This document shows, piece by piece, positions 24,428 to 33,139 of a DNA stretch of 64,000 bases. The notes beneath the pieces are model-generated. The model was given only the letters and a program-made list of their open reading frames with translations, made no database searches and was not told where the DNA came from. Position 1 is the stretch's first letter. Each line of letters opens with the position of its first letter. A program made the translations under genes and the position numbers. The DNA comes from Solimonas terrae. Lineage in GTDB: Bacteria > Pseudomonadota > Gammaproteobacteria > Nevskiales > Nevskiaceae. The DNA lies in contig NZ_JAAMOW010000008.1 of the NCBI RefSeq assembly GCF_011067135.1, forward strand, positions 1-64,000. Direction: 5' to 3'.

Positions 24428-25474
24428 TTAGTTCCAGATCGACTTGCCGCCGTCCTTGATGTTGTCGACCCAGGCCTTCTCGACGAGCTTGACGACGCTG
24501 TCCGGCATCGGCACGTAGTCGAGTTCGCCGGCCATCTTGCCGCCGTTCTTGTACGACCAGTCGAAGAACTTCAGCGCGGTCAGCGAGTCGGCCGCATTGT
24601 CCGGCTTCTTGTACATGATGATGAACGTCGCAGCCGTCATCGGCCAGCTGTCGGCGCCCGGCTGGTCGGCGAGGATCAGGTAGAAGTTCTTGGTCTTCGA
24701 CCAGTCGGCGTTGGCGGCCGCGGCGGCGAAGGTCTCGGCGCTCGGGGCGACGGTCTTGCCATCCTTGTTGATCATGTCGGTGTACGTCATCTTGTTCTGC
24801 AGCGCATAGGCGTACTCGACGTAGCCGATCGAACCTTCGGTCTGCGTGACCGTGGCCGAAACGCCTTCGTTGCCCTTGCCGCCGATACCGACCGGCCATT
24901 CGACCGAGGCGTCGACGCCAACCTTGGTGCGCCAGCCGTCACTGACCGCACCCAGGTAGTAGGTGAAGTTGAAGGTCGTGCCCGAACCGTCCGAACGATG
25001 CGCAACGAGGATCGCGGTCGACGGCAGCTTGACGTCCGGGTTCAGCTTGGCGATCGCCTTGTCGTTCCACTTGGTGATCTTGCCGAGGTAGATGTCGGCG
25101 AGGGTCTTGCCGTCCAGCTTCATTTCGCCCGGCTTGATGCCCGGCAGGTTGACGACCGGCACCACGCCGCCCATCACCATCGGCCACTGGATGGCGCCCA
25201 TTTCATCGAGTTCTTCCGGCTTCAGCGGCTTGTCGGAAGCGCCGAAGGTCACGGTCTTGGCCTTGATCTGCTTGATGCCGCCGCCCGAGCCGATCGACTG
25301 GTAGTTCAGGCCGATGTTGGTTTCGGTCTTGTAGGCGTCCGCCCACTTGGCGTAGATCGGATACGGGAAGGTGGCGCCGGCGCCGGAGATGTCGGCAGCC
25401 ATGGCGTTGGTGGCGAGCAGCGCACCGGCCGTGGCCAGCGCGAGTTGCGCGAGGGTTTTGCGGATAACGGTCAC
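24428..25474 (-). CDS. pstS: Periplasmic phosphate-binding protein PstS
   Basis: This 348-residue protein has a signal peptide (LAQLALATAGALLATNAMA). Phosphate-ligand regions are visible: GAGATFPYPIYAKW, then GSGGGIKQI, and HRSDGSGTTFNFTYYL with the Ser-Gly-Thr loop that binds phosphate. Length and order match PstS. Start GTG 25474 has AAGGGAG about six bases before the intervening TTCCT. It captures phosphate for PstCAB. A candidate Pho box lies 64 bp upstream. Confidence 0.96.
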   Translation of the reverse strand: MTVIRKTLAQLALATAGALLATNAMAADISGAGATFPYPIYAKWADAYKTETNIGLNYQSIGSGGGIKQIKAKTVTFGASDKPLKPEELDEMGAIQWPMVMGGVVPVVNLPGIKPGEMKLDGKTLADIYLGKITKWNDKAIAKLNPDVKLPSTAILVAHRSDGSGTTFNFTYYLGAVSDGWRTKVGVDASVEWPVGIGGKGNEGVSATVTQTEGSIGYVEYAYALQNKMTYTDMINKDGKTVAPSAETFAAAAANADWSKTKNFYLILADQPGADSWPMTAATFIIMYKKPDNAADSLTALKFFDWSYKNGGKMAGELDYVPMPDSVVKLVEKAWVDNIKDGGKSIWN

Positions 25475-25538
25475 AGGAAGCTCCCTTAGGTGGACAGGAT
25501 CGTCTCTTTGATGAGCGCCGCAAGGGTAGTCACTTCGT

Positions 25539-25556
25539 TTTACAGTTTCGTTGCAG
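25539..25556 (-). promoter_or_regulatory. Candidate Pho box before pstS
   Basis: On the minus strand CTGCAAC, a GAAA spacer and CTGTAAA give the 7-4-7 layout of PhoB half sites (consensus CTGTCAT-N4-CTGTCAY). The second half matches better than the first. The position, 64 bp before the pstS start in a 310-bp divergent region, suits phosphate-starvation activation. Confidence 0.5.
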
Positions 25557-25636
25557 TCCGTGAAATTGCCGGCGGTGGCACGAAGTCCGCTGTATTTACA
25601 AAGGAAAATCAGCGCCTTCGGTCTGCGGGCCGGCGC

Positions 25637-25654
25637 CTGTCATGCTTTCTTCAC
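25637..25654 (+). promoter_or_regulatory. Candidate Pho box before phoU
   Basis: CTGTCAT (a perfect half site), spacer GCTT, then TCTTCAC (weaker, keeping TCAC). It lies about 130 bp upstream of phoU on the opposite side of the divergent region from the pstS box. The rest of the 25475-25784 interval holds no gene. Confidence 0.45.
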
Positions 25655-25784
25655 AAAGCTCGCGCACAGTGCCGCTTCCGCGCGCTCGCGGGCCTACGCG
25701 CTGCATTGTGAAATCGGCGGGTGGATGCCTATAGTCGCCAGCGATGCCGCGGCCCACACATACCGGACCTTGCAAAGTAAAACC

Positions 25785-26501
25785 ATGGACAAGCCGACTT
25801 TCCGTCAACACATTTCGAGCCAGTTCAATGCCGAGCTCGAGGACGTCCGCCAGCGCGTCATGGCCATGGGAGGTCTCGTGGAGCAGCAGATCATCGATGC
25901 GACCAGCGCGTTGATGAGTCTCGATGCCGAGCTGGCCGAGCAGGTCAGCCGCAACGACGCGAAGATCAATCAGATGGAAGTGACGATCGACGAGGAGTGC
26001 TCGCGCATCCTCGCGCGTCGTCAGCCGACCGCCAGCGACCTGCGTCTGGTCTACGCGATCATCAAGACCATCACCGATCTCGAGCGCATCGGCGACGAAG
26101 CCGGCAAGATCGGCCGCATGGCCAAGGATCTGGCCTCGCAGGAGCGCATCCAGGAAAACATGCGCGAGGTGCAGCATCTGTCGCGCCAGGTTTCGCAGAT
26201 GGTGCGTGACGCCCTCGACGCATTCGCGCGCATGGACGTGATGGCGGCGCTCAATGTCGCGCGCCAGGATCGCGAGGTCGATCGCGAATACGAAGCGCTG
26301 CTGCGCCAGTGCATCACCTTCATGATGGAGGACCCGCGCACGATCCGACGCGTCATGGACATCATCTGGTGCGTGCGCGCGCTGGAGCGGATCGGCGATC
26401 ACGCCAAGAACATCGCCGAGTACGTGGTCTACTTCGTCGAGGGCAAGGACATTCGCCACCTGACACTGGAAGCCGCGGAGCAGGAAATCCAGCAGCGCTG
26501 A
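25785..26501 (+). CDS. phoU: Phosphate signalling protein PhoU
   Basis: This 238-residue all-helical protein has the two repeated metal-binding motifs of PhoU: DLERIGDEAGKIG near 100 and ALERIGDHAKNIAEYV near 205. It links PstSCAB to the PhoR/PhoB two-component system and restrains phosphate uptake and signalling. Start ATG 25785 (MDKPTFRQH) is conventional for the family. Unusually it is divergent from pstSCAB instead of being the last gene of that operon, so it has its own promoter and probably its own Pho box. phoB/phoR are not in the window. Confidence 0.96.
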   Translation: MDKPTFRQHISSQFNAELEDVRQRVMAMGGLVEQQIIDATSALMSLDAELAEQVSRNDAKINQMEVTIDEECSRILARRQPTASDLRLVYAIIKTITDLERIGDEAGKIGRMAKDLASQERIQENMREVQHLSRQVSQMVRDALDAFARMDVMAALNVARQDREVDREYEALLRQCITFMMEDPRTIRRVMDIIWCVRALERIGDHAKNIAEYVVYFVEGKDIRHLTLEAAEQEIQQR

Positions 26502-26522
26502 GAGCTGCACGAAGACGCGCCG

Positions 26523-26550
26523 AGGCCGCGACCCTGTCGCGGCCTTTTTG
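26523..26550 (+). terminator. Terminator of phoU
   Basis: The stem AGGCCGCGA/TCGCGGCCT is followed by TTTTTG, 22 bp after the phoU stop. It is a strong rho-independent terminator. Confidence 0.85.
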
Positions 26551-26858
26551 TTGTGTTGGCCGTCGTTTGCCGCCCAGGGGCGGGGCGGGCGTTGCGAGCG
26601 GCGTCCGCCGGCGGTTGCGATCCGCGCTCGGTGCGATGGTCGTTCCGTGGCGCGAACGTCGTCATGGCGACAAGGCTGCAACGCACCGGCCGGGGCCGGT
26701 CGATCGGCACATGAGCCGATCCGGCTGCATCGCGGGACTGCGGTGAGCTGAGCGCCGTGCGGCTGGCGGCGGCGGGAGCGCCTGCCGAGCGATGCAGCGG
26801 CATCCGCCTCGCTGCCGTGGCGCGGCTGACGGTCATGCTTCGAAAAGCAGCGACACAA
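26551..26858. other. Gene-free stretch between phoU and porin
   Basis: About 300 bp of GC-rich DNA lie between two convergent terminators. Open frames here have no recognisable protein character on either strand. I see no promoter, tRNA or clear repeat in it. Confidence 0.5.
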
Positions 26859-26884
26859 CAAAAAGGCGGGCCCGAAGGCCCGCC
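26859..26884 (-). terminator. Terminator of the porin gene
   Basis: On the minus strand GGCGGGCC, loop TTCG, GGCCCGCC, then TTTTTGTTG. It lies about 30 bp after the porin stop codon. Confidence 0.85.
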
Positions 26885-26914
26885 TCCGCAGCGGTCAAAC
26901 GTACTGCAGCGACC

Positions 26915-27937
26915 TCAGAACTTGAACTCGCCGAAGATGCCGACTTCGTCGGTCTTCTTGTCGGTGGCCGAGCTTCCGGTGTCGGTCTTGTTGCCCTTGT
27001 ACGCCAGCGCCAGCGAGATGCCCTTGGCAGCAACGTACTGCACGCCGGCATTGTAGTACTTGACCTTGACGTTCGGCGCCAGGTCCTTGCTCGGCTTGGC
27101 ATCGTCGTAACGGCCGAACACCGTGATGATGTCGGTGATGTCGTACGAAGCCCAGAACGAGTAACCGTCGGCCTTGTCTTCCGGGCCGCTCAGCACGGCG
27201 GTCTTGGAGAAGTTCTTGGCGGAGAAGTATTCGCCACCGAAGCGCAGGCCGTTGCCGACATACGAGATCAGGCCGTCATAGCGGCTCGCGGTGTTGTCCG
27301 CCGCGGTGACTTCATGATCCTGGCCGAGCTTGCCGTTGTAGAAACCGGCGGCGAGAGTCAGACCGTCGAACGGCTTGACGTCGGCGCGACCTTCGAAGTC
27401 CATGCGCTTGCTGCGGCTGCTGACGTTGCTGTAACCGGCGCCATTGACGATCGACACGGCGTAGTCAAACATCGAATCGCTGCCGCCGGCATGCAGGCCC
27501 CAGTCGGCCGAGTTGCCGAGACCGAGGCGATCGGTGGTGGTCGGCTCGACATAGCGGAAGCCGTACACGCCTTCCACGAACGGAATCCACGGCATGTCCG
27601 CCGAACCGGCGCGCAGCACGAACAGCGGGTCGAGCTTGGCCTGCACATAGGCCTTCTTGACGAACGGCTGGGACTTGCCATCCGACGAGCTGTACTTGAA
27701 GTCGGTCGTGAAGTTCATCGACCAGACGTCGTCCAGCTTGCCGTCGACGCTCAGGTAGAAGCGCGGCACGTCGACGCCGTAGCCCGTGGCGTCGGTCTTG
27801 TTGCCGCCGACCTTGTCCGTCTTGTCGGTCAGATCCATGTACATTTTGCCGCCGACCTTCACGTCGGAAGCATGTGCCCCAAAGCTGGCCGCGCCAATTG
27901 CGAGGGCCGCTGCTACCGCGGTGAGATTGTCACGCAT
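26915..27937 (-). CDS. Outer-membrane porin, probably phosphate-limitation induced
   Basis: This 340-residue protein has a signal peptide (MRDNLTAVAAALAIGAASFGAHA), then alternating amphipathic strands and a C-terminal phenylalanine (GIFGEFKF), the standard end of a trimeric porin. The pattern resembles OprO/OprP-type porins, but I cannot confirm phosphate selectivity from residues. ATG 27937 is preceded by AAGGAG, so the upstream in-frame ATG is not used. Context supports a phosphate role: it follows phoU, and a good Pho box lies 125 bp upstream. It would pass phosphate into the periplasm for PstS. Confidence 0.8.
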   Translation of the reverse strand: MRDNLTAVAAALAIGAASFGAHASDVKVGGKMYMDLTDKTDKVGGNKTDATGYGVDVPRFYLSVDGKLDDVWSMNFTTDFKYSSSDGKSQPFVKKAYVQAKLDPLFVLRAGSADMPWIPFVEGVYGFRYVEPTTTDRLGLGNSADWGLHAGGSDSMFDYAVSIVNGAGYSNVSSRSKRMDFEGRADVKPFDGLTLAAGFYNGKLGQDHEVTAADNTASRYDGLISYVGNGLRFGGEYFSAKNFSKTAVLSGPEDKADGYSFWASYDITDIITVFGRYDDAKPSKDLAPNVKVKYYNAGVQYVAAKGISLALAYKGNKTDTGSSATDKKTDEVGIFGEFKF

Positions 27938-28061
27938 GTTCAGAAAACTCCTTAAGGATTTGGAGACGCCCGGCATGACCGCGCGGCCTGGCTGAGCGAT
28001 CCCCCCAAAGTCCAGGCGTGCGCAGTCTGCGAGCGTCACATGACGAGCCTGTTTCCGAAAG

Positions 28062-28079
28062 ATGACAGTTCAGTGACGA
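28062..28079 (-). promoter_or_regulatory. Pho box before the porin gene
   Basis: On the minus strand TCGTCAC, spacer TGAA, and a perfect CTGTCAT. A further CTGTCTC precedes it by a few bases, giving a possible extended site. This is the best PhoB site in the window, and it ties the porin to the pst/phoU regulon. Confidence 0.6.
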
Positions 28080-28148
28080 GACAGGCGCTCGCTGATGGAT
28101 TCGCGCGACGCGCCCCGAAGCGGCTGAATCCACTAAAATCCCGGCGAT

Positions 28149-30452
28149 ATGGCCGTCAAATCCCGCTCCCGTCTCGTCATTCTCGTTTCGCTGCTCGTGC
28201 TGGTTGCCAGTATCGGTGGTGCCATTTTCGCGGGCTACCTCGTCAAGCTCGATCGCGAGATACGCGAGCGCTTTGCCGGTGCACGCTGGGCGCTGCCGGC
28301 TCAGGTCTATGCGGCGCCGCAGGAGCTTTATGCCGGTCTGCCGCTCAACAGTGACGATCTGGTGCATGAATTGCAGCGGCTCGGTTATCGCCAGGACGCC
28401 AGGCTGGAAATGACCGGCACCTACAGCGCCGGCGCACAACATGTCGATGTCTATGCGCGCGGTTTCGATTTCTGGGACGGTGTGCAGGCGCCGGAACGCC
28501 TCGGCGTCAGCTTCAGCGGTGACGTGGTCACCGGCATCACCGACATCGACAAGAACCAGCCGCTCGATCTCGTGCGCCTCGACCCGATGCTGATCGGCAG
28601 CATCTATCCGAAGCAGGGCGAGGATCGCGTGCTGATCAAGCTCAGCGACGTGCCGCCCCTGCTGCCCAAGGGTCTGGTCGCGGTGGAGGATCACGGCTTC
28701 TATTCGCATTCCGGCATCAGCATCAAGGCGATCTTCCGCGCCGGCATCGCCAATCTGCGCGCCGGTCACGTGGTGCAGGGCGGCAGCACGCTGACCCAGC
28801 AGCTGATCAAGAATTTCTTCCTGACCAGCAAGCAGACCTGGAACCGGAAGTTCAACGAAGCGTCGATGGCGATGCTGCTCGAAAGTCACTACAGCAAGGA
28901 CGAGATACTCGAGGCATACATGAACGAGGTGCACCTTGGCCAGGACGGCAGCCGCGCCGTGCACGGCTTCGGTCTCGGGGCGCACTTCTATTTCAACAAG
29001 CCTCTCGACGAGCTGCGCCCGCACGAGATCGCGCTGCTGGTCGGCCTGGTCAAGGGGCCGTCCTACTACAACCCACGGCGCAATCCGCAGCGGGCGACGG
29101 CGCGGCGCAATCTGGTGCTCGGCGTGTTCCGCGACGAAGGATTGATCACCGACGCCGAATACCAGGCCGATATCCAGTTGCCGCTCGGCGTGGTCGGCGG
29201 TCGTGGCGGCGGCGTCGAGCGTTATCCGGCGTTCGTCGAACTGGTGAAACGCCAGCTCGAGAACGACTACAAGGACGAGGATCTCACCAACGAGGGCCTG
29301 CGGATCTTCACGACGCTGGACCCGCGCGTGCAGGAAGTGCTGGAGACGCATATCGTCGAGCAGCTGCCGGAGATCGAGAAGTCACGCAAGATGAAGGCCG
29401 GCACGCTGGAGGCGGCAGGTGCGGTGACCAGCGCCGATCGCGGCGAGGTGCTGGCACTGGTCGGTGGACGCGACGTGCGTTTCCCCGGCTTCAACCGTGC
29501 GCTCGACTCGCGGCGGTCCATCGGTTCGCTGGCCAAGCCCTTCGTGTATCTGACGGCGCTCGAGCATCCCGAGCAGTACAACCTCGAAACCGTGATCGAT
29601 GATGAACCGATCGAACTGAAACTGCCGGGTGCGCCGGTCTGGGCGCCGAAGAATTACGACCGCCAGTTGCACGGTCCGCAGCACCTGTACATGGCGCTTG
29701 CCCAGTCGATGAACCTGCCGACCGTGCGCCTCGGCCTGTCGCTGGGAGCGCCTGCCGTGCTCAAGACCATGCACGAAGCCGGCTATGACGGCGACGCCAA
29801 GGCATTGCCGTCGATCTTCCTCGGCGCGGTCGACGCCTCGCCGCTGCAGATGGCCGAGATGTTCGGCACCATCGCGTCCGGCGGCTTCCACGCCTCGCCG
29901 TCGGCGATCCGCGAAGTGCAGACCAAGGAGGGCAAGCCGCTGCAGCGCTATCCGCTGCAGATCAAGCAGGTGTTCGCCGACGGGCCGATCTATCTGCTGA
30001 CCTGGGCGATGCAGAAGGTGATGACGATCGGCACCGGCCGTTCGGCCTATTCGCTGCTGTCGCCGGACACCGCCGTGGCCGGCAAATCCGGAACCACCGA
30101 CGATTTCCGCGACAGCTGGTTTGCCGGTTTCGGCGCCGATCGCGTGACCGTGATCTGGGTCGGCCGCGACGACAACCAGTCGACCGGCCTGTCCGGGTCG
30201 TCGGGTGCCCTGCGTGTCTGGATGCGCGTGATGAAGGATCTGCACGTGCGCAGTCTCGACAACATTCCGCCGGCCTCGGTCGAGGAAGTGTCGATCGACC
30301 CGGACAGCGGTCTGCGCGCCGACGCGCAATGCGTCGATGCGATCACCGTGCCGTATCTGAGCAATGCCGGTCCGCAGGACTGGGCACCCTGCGCCGCGCA
30401 GGGCAGCCAGAACGGACCGATGCAGTGGCTCAAGGATATCTTCGGGCATTGA
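28149..30452 (+). CDS. mrcB: Penicillin-binding protein 1B (bifunctional transglycosylase/transpeptidase)
   Basis: This 767-residue class A PBP has a membrane anchor (LVILVSLLVLVASIGGAIFAGYL), a UB2H-like regulatory domain at about 65-150, and a GT51 domain with catalytic Glu in AVEDHGFYSHSG and the GGSTLTQQLIKN motif. Its transpeptidase has SIGSLAKP (SxxK), SMN and KSGTT. It polymerises and crosslinks peptidoglycan at the inner membrane. The UB2H domain and length mark it as PBP1B, not PBP1A. It is followed 89 bp later by a TPR lipoprotein that may be its activator. Confidence 0.95.
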   Translation: MAVKSRSRLVILVSLLVLVASIGGAIFAGYLVKLDREIRERFAGARWALPAQVYAAPQELYAGLPLNSDDLVHELQRLGYRQDARLEMTGTYSAGAQHVDVYARGFDFWDGVQAPERLGVSFSGDVVTGITDIDKNQPLDLVRLDPMLIGSIYPKQGEDRVLIKLSDVPPLLPKGLVAVEDHGFYSHSGISIKAIFRAGIANLRAGHVVQGGSTLTQQLIKNFFLTSKQTWNRKFNEASMAMLLESHYSKDEILEAYMNEVHLGQDGSRAVHGFGLGAHFYFNKPLDELRPHEIALLVGLVKGPSYYNPRRNPQRATARRNLVLGVFRDEGLITDAEYQADIQLPLGVVGGRGGGVERYPAFVELVKRQLENDYKDEDLTNEGLRIFTTLDPRVQEVLETHIVEQLPEIEKSRKMKAGTLEAAGAVTSADRGEVLALVGGRDVRFPGFNRALDSRRSIGSLAKPFVYLTALEHPEQYNLETVIDDEPIELKLPGAPVWAPKNYDRQLHGPQHLYMALAQSMNLPTVRLGLSLGAPAVLKTMHEAGYDGDAKALPSIFLGAVDASPLQMAEMFGTIASGGFHASPSAIREVQTKEGKPLQRYPLQIKQVFADGPIYLLTWAMQKVMTIGTGRSAYSLLSPDTAVAGKSGTTDDFRDSWFAGFGADRVTVIWVGRDDNQSTGLSGSSGALRVWMRVMKDLHVRSLDNIPPASVEEVSIDPDSGLRADAQCVDAITVPYLSNAGPQDWAPCAAQGSQNGPMQWLKDIFGH

Positions 30453-30462
30453 TCGCAGGCCT

Positions 30463-30502
30463 CGGTGCGCCGCCGCGATCACCTGCCGGCGGCGGCGCAC
30501 CG
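30463..30502 (+). other. Hairpin between mrcB and the lipoprotein gene
   Basis: CGGTGCGCCGCCG and CGGCGGCGCACCG are complementary around a 14-base loop, just after the mrcB stop. No T-run follows, so it may be a transcript-end stabiliser or partial attenuator, not a clean terminator. Confidence 0.4.
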
Positions 30503-30541
30503 TTACAATGACGCCCGTCATTGTTCCCCCGGGATTCACAC

Positions 30542-31111
30542 GTGCGCTCGAAGTTGATGGTGTTGTTCGCCGCGCTGCTGCTCGCGGCCTGTCAGACCAC
30601 CTCCGGGACCCATCAGGTCTATCCCGGTTCGACGGGACCGGAAGGCGAACCGCTGCCACCGCCTCCGGGCCCCGTCGACGCCCAGCCGCTGCCGCCACCC
30701 TTGCCGGTGGTGCCGCCGCCCTTGCCGGACTATCCGAAGACCGCCGAGCAGATCAGCGGTGCGGCCGTCACATCGCTGATGAAGCGCGCACGCCAGTATC
30801 GGCAGGACGGGCAGCCGGATCAGGCCGCCGGTACGCTCGAACGTGCCCTGCGCATCGAACCGCGGAACTACTTCGTCTGGTCGGCGCTGGCGCAGGCGCA
30901 TCTGGCGCAGAAGAACTACGCGCAGGCCGAGTCGATGGCCCAGAAATCGAATGCGCTGGCGCGCGGCAATATCTATGTCACGCTGGAAAACTGGAAGACC
31001 ATCGCCGCTGCGCGCAACGGGCAGGGCGACGCCGACGGGGCGGCCGACGCGGCGGCGCAGATCGCTGCGCTGCAGGCGCGGCTCGATGCTGCCCAGCCCG
31101 ACACGCCCTGA
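30542..31111 (+). CDS. lpoP: TPR outer-membrane lipoprotein, candidate PBP1B activator LpoP
   Basis: This 189-residue protein has a short signal sequence with a lipobox (LLLAACQTT, Cys near residue 16). A proline-rich linker of about 50 residues follows (PPPPGPVDAQPLPPPLPVVPPP), long enough to span periplasm to murein, then a C-terminal TPR domain (KRARQYRQDGQPDQAAGTLERALRIEP). In Pseudomonas aeruginosa the TPR lipoprotein LpoP, encoded beside the PBP1B gene, activates that enzyme. This gene has the same position and layout, so LpoP is a reasoned call. Start GTG 30542 gives a proper signal peptide; the longer frame from 30521 does not. Confidence 0.7.
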   Translation: MRSKLMVLFAALLLAACQTTSGTHQVYPGSTGPEGEPLPPPPGPVDAQPLPPPLPVVPPPLPDYPKTAEQISGAAVTSLMKRARQYRQDGQPDQAAGTLERALRIEPRNYFVWSALAQAHLAQKNYAQAESMAQKSNALARGNIYVTLENWKTIAAARNGQGDADGAADAAAQIAALQARLDAAQPDTP

Positions 31112-31201
31112 TCGGCAGCGCCGGTCGGCGCCGCTGCGTCGCGGTGTCGCAGAGCAAGGAACGAGGGAGCTGATGGATCGGATGTCCCCGAGCGACGCGA
31201 C

Positions 31202-33133
31202 GTGACGCCGGACGAAACCGCGGACCTGCTGGGCGGCAGCGGTCCGTTTGCCGATCTCGCCGGCTTTGCGCCGCGCCTGCCGCAGCAGCGCATGGCGGCT
31301 GCCGTGGCCGGTGCGTTCGAAAGTGACGCCAGCCTGATCGTCGAAGCCGGCACCGGCACCGGCAAGACCTATGCTTATCTGGTGCCGGCACTGATGTCCG
31401 GCAAGCGCACGCTGGTGTCGACCGGCACGCGTACCTTGCAGGATCAGCTGTTCCATCGCGACCTGCCGCGCGTGCGTGACGCCCTGCGCACGCCGTCGCG
31501 CGTCGCGCTGCTCAAGGGCCGCGCCAACTATCTGTGCCTGTACCGCATGAAGCGCGCGCGTGGCTTGCCGGCCTTGCGCTGGGCCTGGGATCGTCTGCGC
31601 ACGATCGAGGACTGGGCACGACGCACGCAGTCCGGCGAGATTTCCGAGCTTGGCGAATTCTCCGGCGAAGACGGTCTGCTGCGACAGATCACCTCGACCG
31701 CCGACAACTGCCTGGGCAGCCGCTGCGAGGACTTCGAGAAATGCTTCGTTGCGCAGGCGCGGCGCAATGCGCAGGCGGCCGATCTGGTGGTCGTCAATCA
31801 CCATCTGCTGCTGTCCGATTTCGTGCTCAAGGATCAGGGTTTCGGCCAGATCCTGTCCGGCAGTGATGCGATCATCGTCGATGAGGCCCATCAGCTGCCG
31901 GAGCTCGCGGCCGAATTCTTCGGCCGTCGCGTGTCGACGCGACAGCTGCAGGAGCTTGCGCGCGACGTGCAGGCCGAGGCCCAGGTGCATGGTGATCTGG
32001 CGGCGCTCGCCGAGGCGGCGCAGGTCTTTTCCGGTGACGTCAGCCGTCTCGAAATGCTGTTCGCGGGTCAGCCGCAACGTCAGCCGCTGGCCGGCTTTCT
32101 CGCCGATCGCGATCGCCACGGTGCGGCCGCGCAGGTCGGTGAATCGCTGCTGTCGCTGCGCGGCCTGCTGGCGCCGCTGGAGGAGCGCAATGCCGAGCTC
32201 TCGGCGGCGCTCGAACGCGCGGTCGGTCTGGCCGAGCGCTGGCGGCATGTGCTCGAAGTGCCGGACGAGGGTGGCCGCGAAGTGCGCTGGGTCGAAGCAC
32301 TGCAGCGCGGCGGCAGTCTCAATGCCACGCCGATCGAGGTGGCCGAGGATTTCCAGCGTATGCGCGAAACCTATCCCGGCACCTGGCTGTTCACCTCGGC
32401 GACGCTCGCGGTCGGCGAGGACTTCGGTCATTTCCATCGTGCGCTCGGACTCGATGACGCCCGGACGCTGCGGCTCGACAGCCCCTTCGATTACATGCAG
32501 CAGGCGCGACTCTATCTGCCGCGCGATCTGCCGGAGCCGAACGATCCGGCCTATTCGGCGTCGGTCGCAGCCGCCGCCACGCCGGTGATCGAAGCCGCCG
32601 GTGGCGGCGCCTTCATGCTGTGCACGAGTCATCGCGCGCTGCGGCAGATCGCCGAAAGGCTGCGGGCGAGCCTGAGCTTGCGCGTGCTGGTGCAGGGCGA
32701 GGACAGCCGCTCGGCGCTGCTCGATGCCTTTGCCGACGACGGCAATGCGGTGCTGGTCGGCACCAGCAGCTTCTGGGAAGGGGTCGACGTCAAGGGAGCG
32801 GCGCTGCGTGTCGTCATCATCGATCGTCTGCCGTTCGCGGCGCCGGGCGATCCGGTTTTCGAGGCCAAGCTCGATGCCGTGCGACGTCGCGGCGGCACGC
32901 CATTCGTCGAACTGCAGTTGCCGGAGGCGATCGTCATGCTGCGCCAGGGCACCGGTCGCCTGATCCGCGATCCGGACGATCGCGGCTTGCTCATGCTCTG
33001 CGATCCGCGCATCGTCTCGAAATCCTACGGCCGTCGCGTGATCGCCAGCCTGCCGAAGATGCCGGTACTTCGCGAGCTGGCCGCCGTGCGGGAATTTCTG
33101 GCGACGCTGGCCCCACAGGCTGCGACGGACTGA
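31202..33133 (+). CDS. yoaA: ATP-dependent DNA helicase, DinG/YoaA family
   Basis: This 643-residue superfamily 2 helicase of the XPD-like iron-sulfur group has Walker A GTGTGKT near residue 50 and four cysteines of a 4Fe-4S cluster (one in RANYLCLYR, then CLGSRCEDFEKC). DEAH is in IIVDEAHQ, and motif VI is RQGTGRLIRDPDDRG. Length fits YoaA (636) better than DinG (716). YoaA works with the DNA polymerase chi subunit in repair of stalled forks. The start is GTG 31202 with a weak upstream ribosome site. tsaB follows after six bases, a pairing (yoaA-tsaB) also seen in E. coli. Confidence 0.9.
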   Translation: MTPDETADLLGGSGPFADLAGFAPRLPQQRMAAAVAGAFESDASLIVEAGTGTGKTYAYLVPALMSGKRTLVSTGTRTLQDQLFHRDLPRVRDALRTPSRVALLKGRANYLCLYRMKRARGLPALRWAWDRLRTIEDWARRTQSGEISELGEFSGEDGLLRQITSTADNCLGSRCEDFEKCFVAQARRNAQAADLVVVNHHLLLSDFVLKDQGFGQILSGSDAIIVDEAHQLPELAAEFFGRRVSTRQLQELARDVQAEAQVHGDLAALAEAAQVFSGDVSRLEMLFAGQPQRQPLAGFLADRDRHGAAAQVGESLLSLRGLLAPLEERNAELSAALERAVGLAERWRHVLEVPDEGGREVRWVEALQRGGSLNATPIEVAEDFQRMRETYPGTWLFTSATLAVGEDFGHFHRALGLDDARTLRLDSPFDYMQQARLYLPRDLPEPNDPAYSASVAAAATPVIEAAGGGAFMLCTSHRALRQIAERLRASLSLRVLVQGEDSRSALLDAFADDGNAVLVGTSSFWEGVDVKGAALRVVIIDRLPFAAPGDPVFEAKLDAVRRRGGTPFVELQLPEAIVMLRQGTGRLIRDPDDRGLLMLCDPRIVSKSYGRRVIASLPKMPVLRELAAVREFLATLAPQAATD

Positions 33134-33139
33134 CCTGCC

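Noticed and set aside
26551-26858. Small rightward frames after phoU
   Set aside because: They lie between two convergent terminators, lack ribosome sites and have no protein-like composition.
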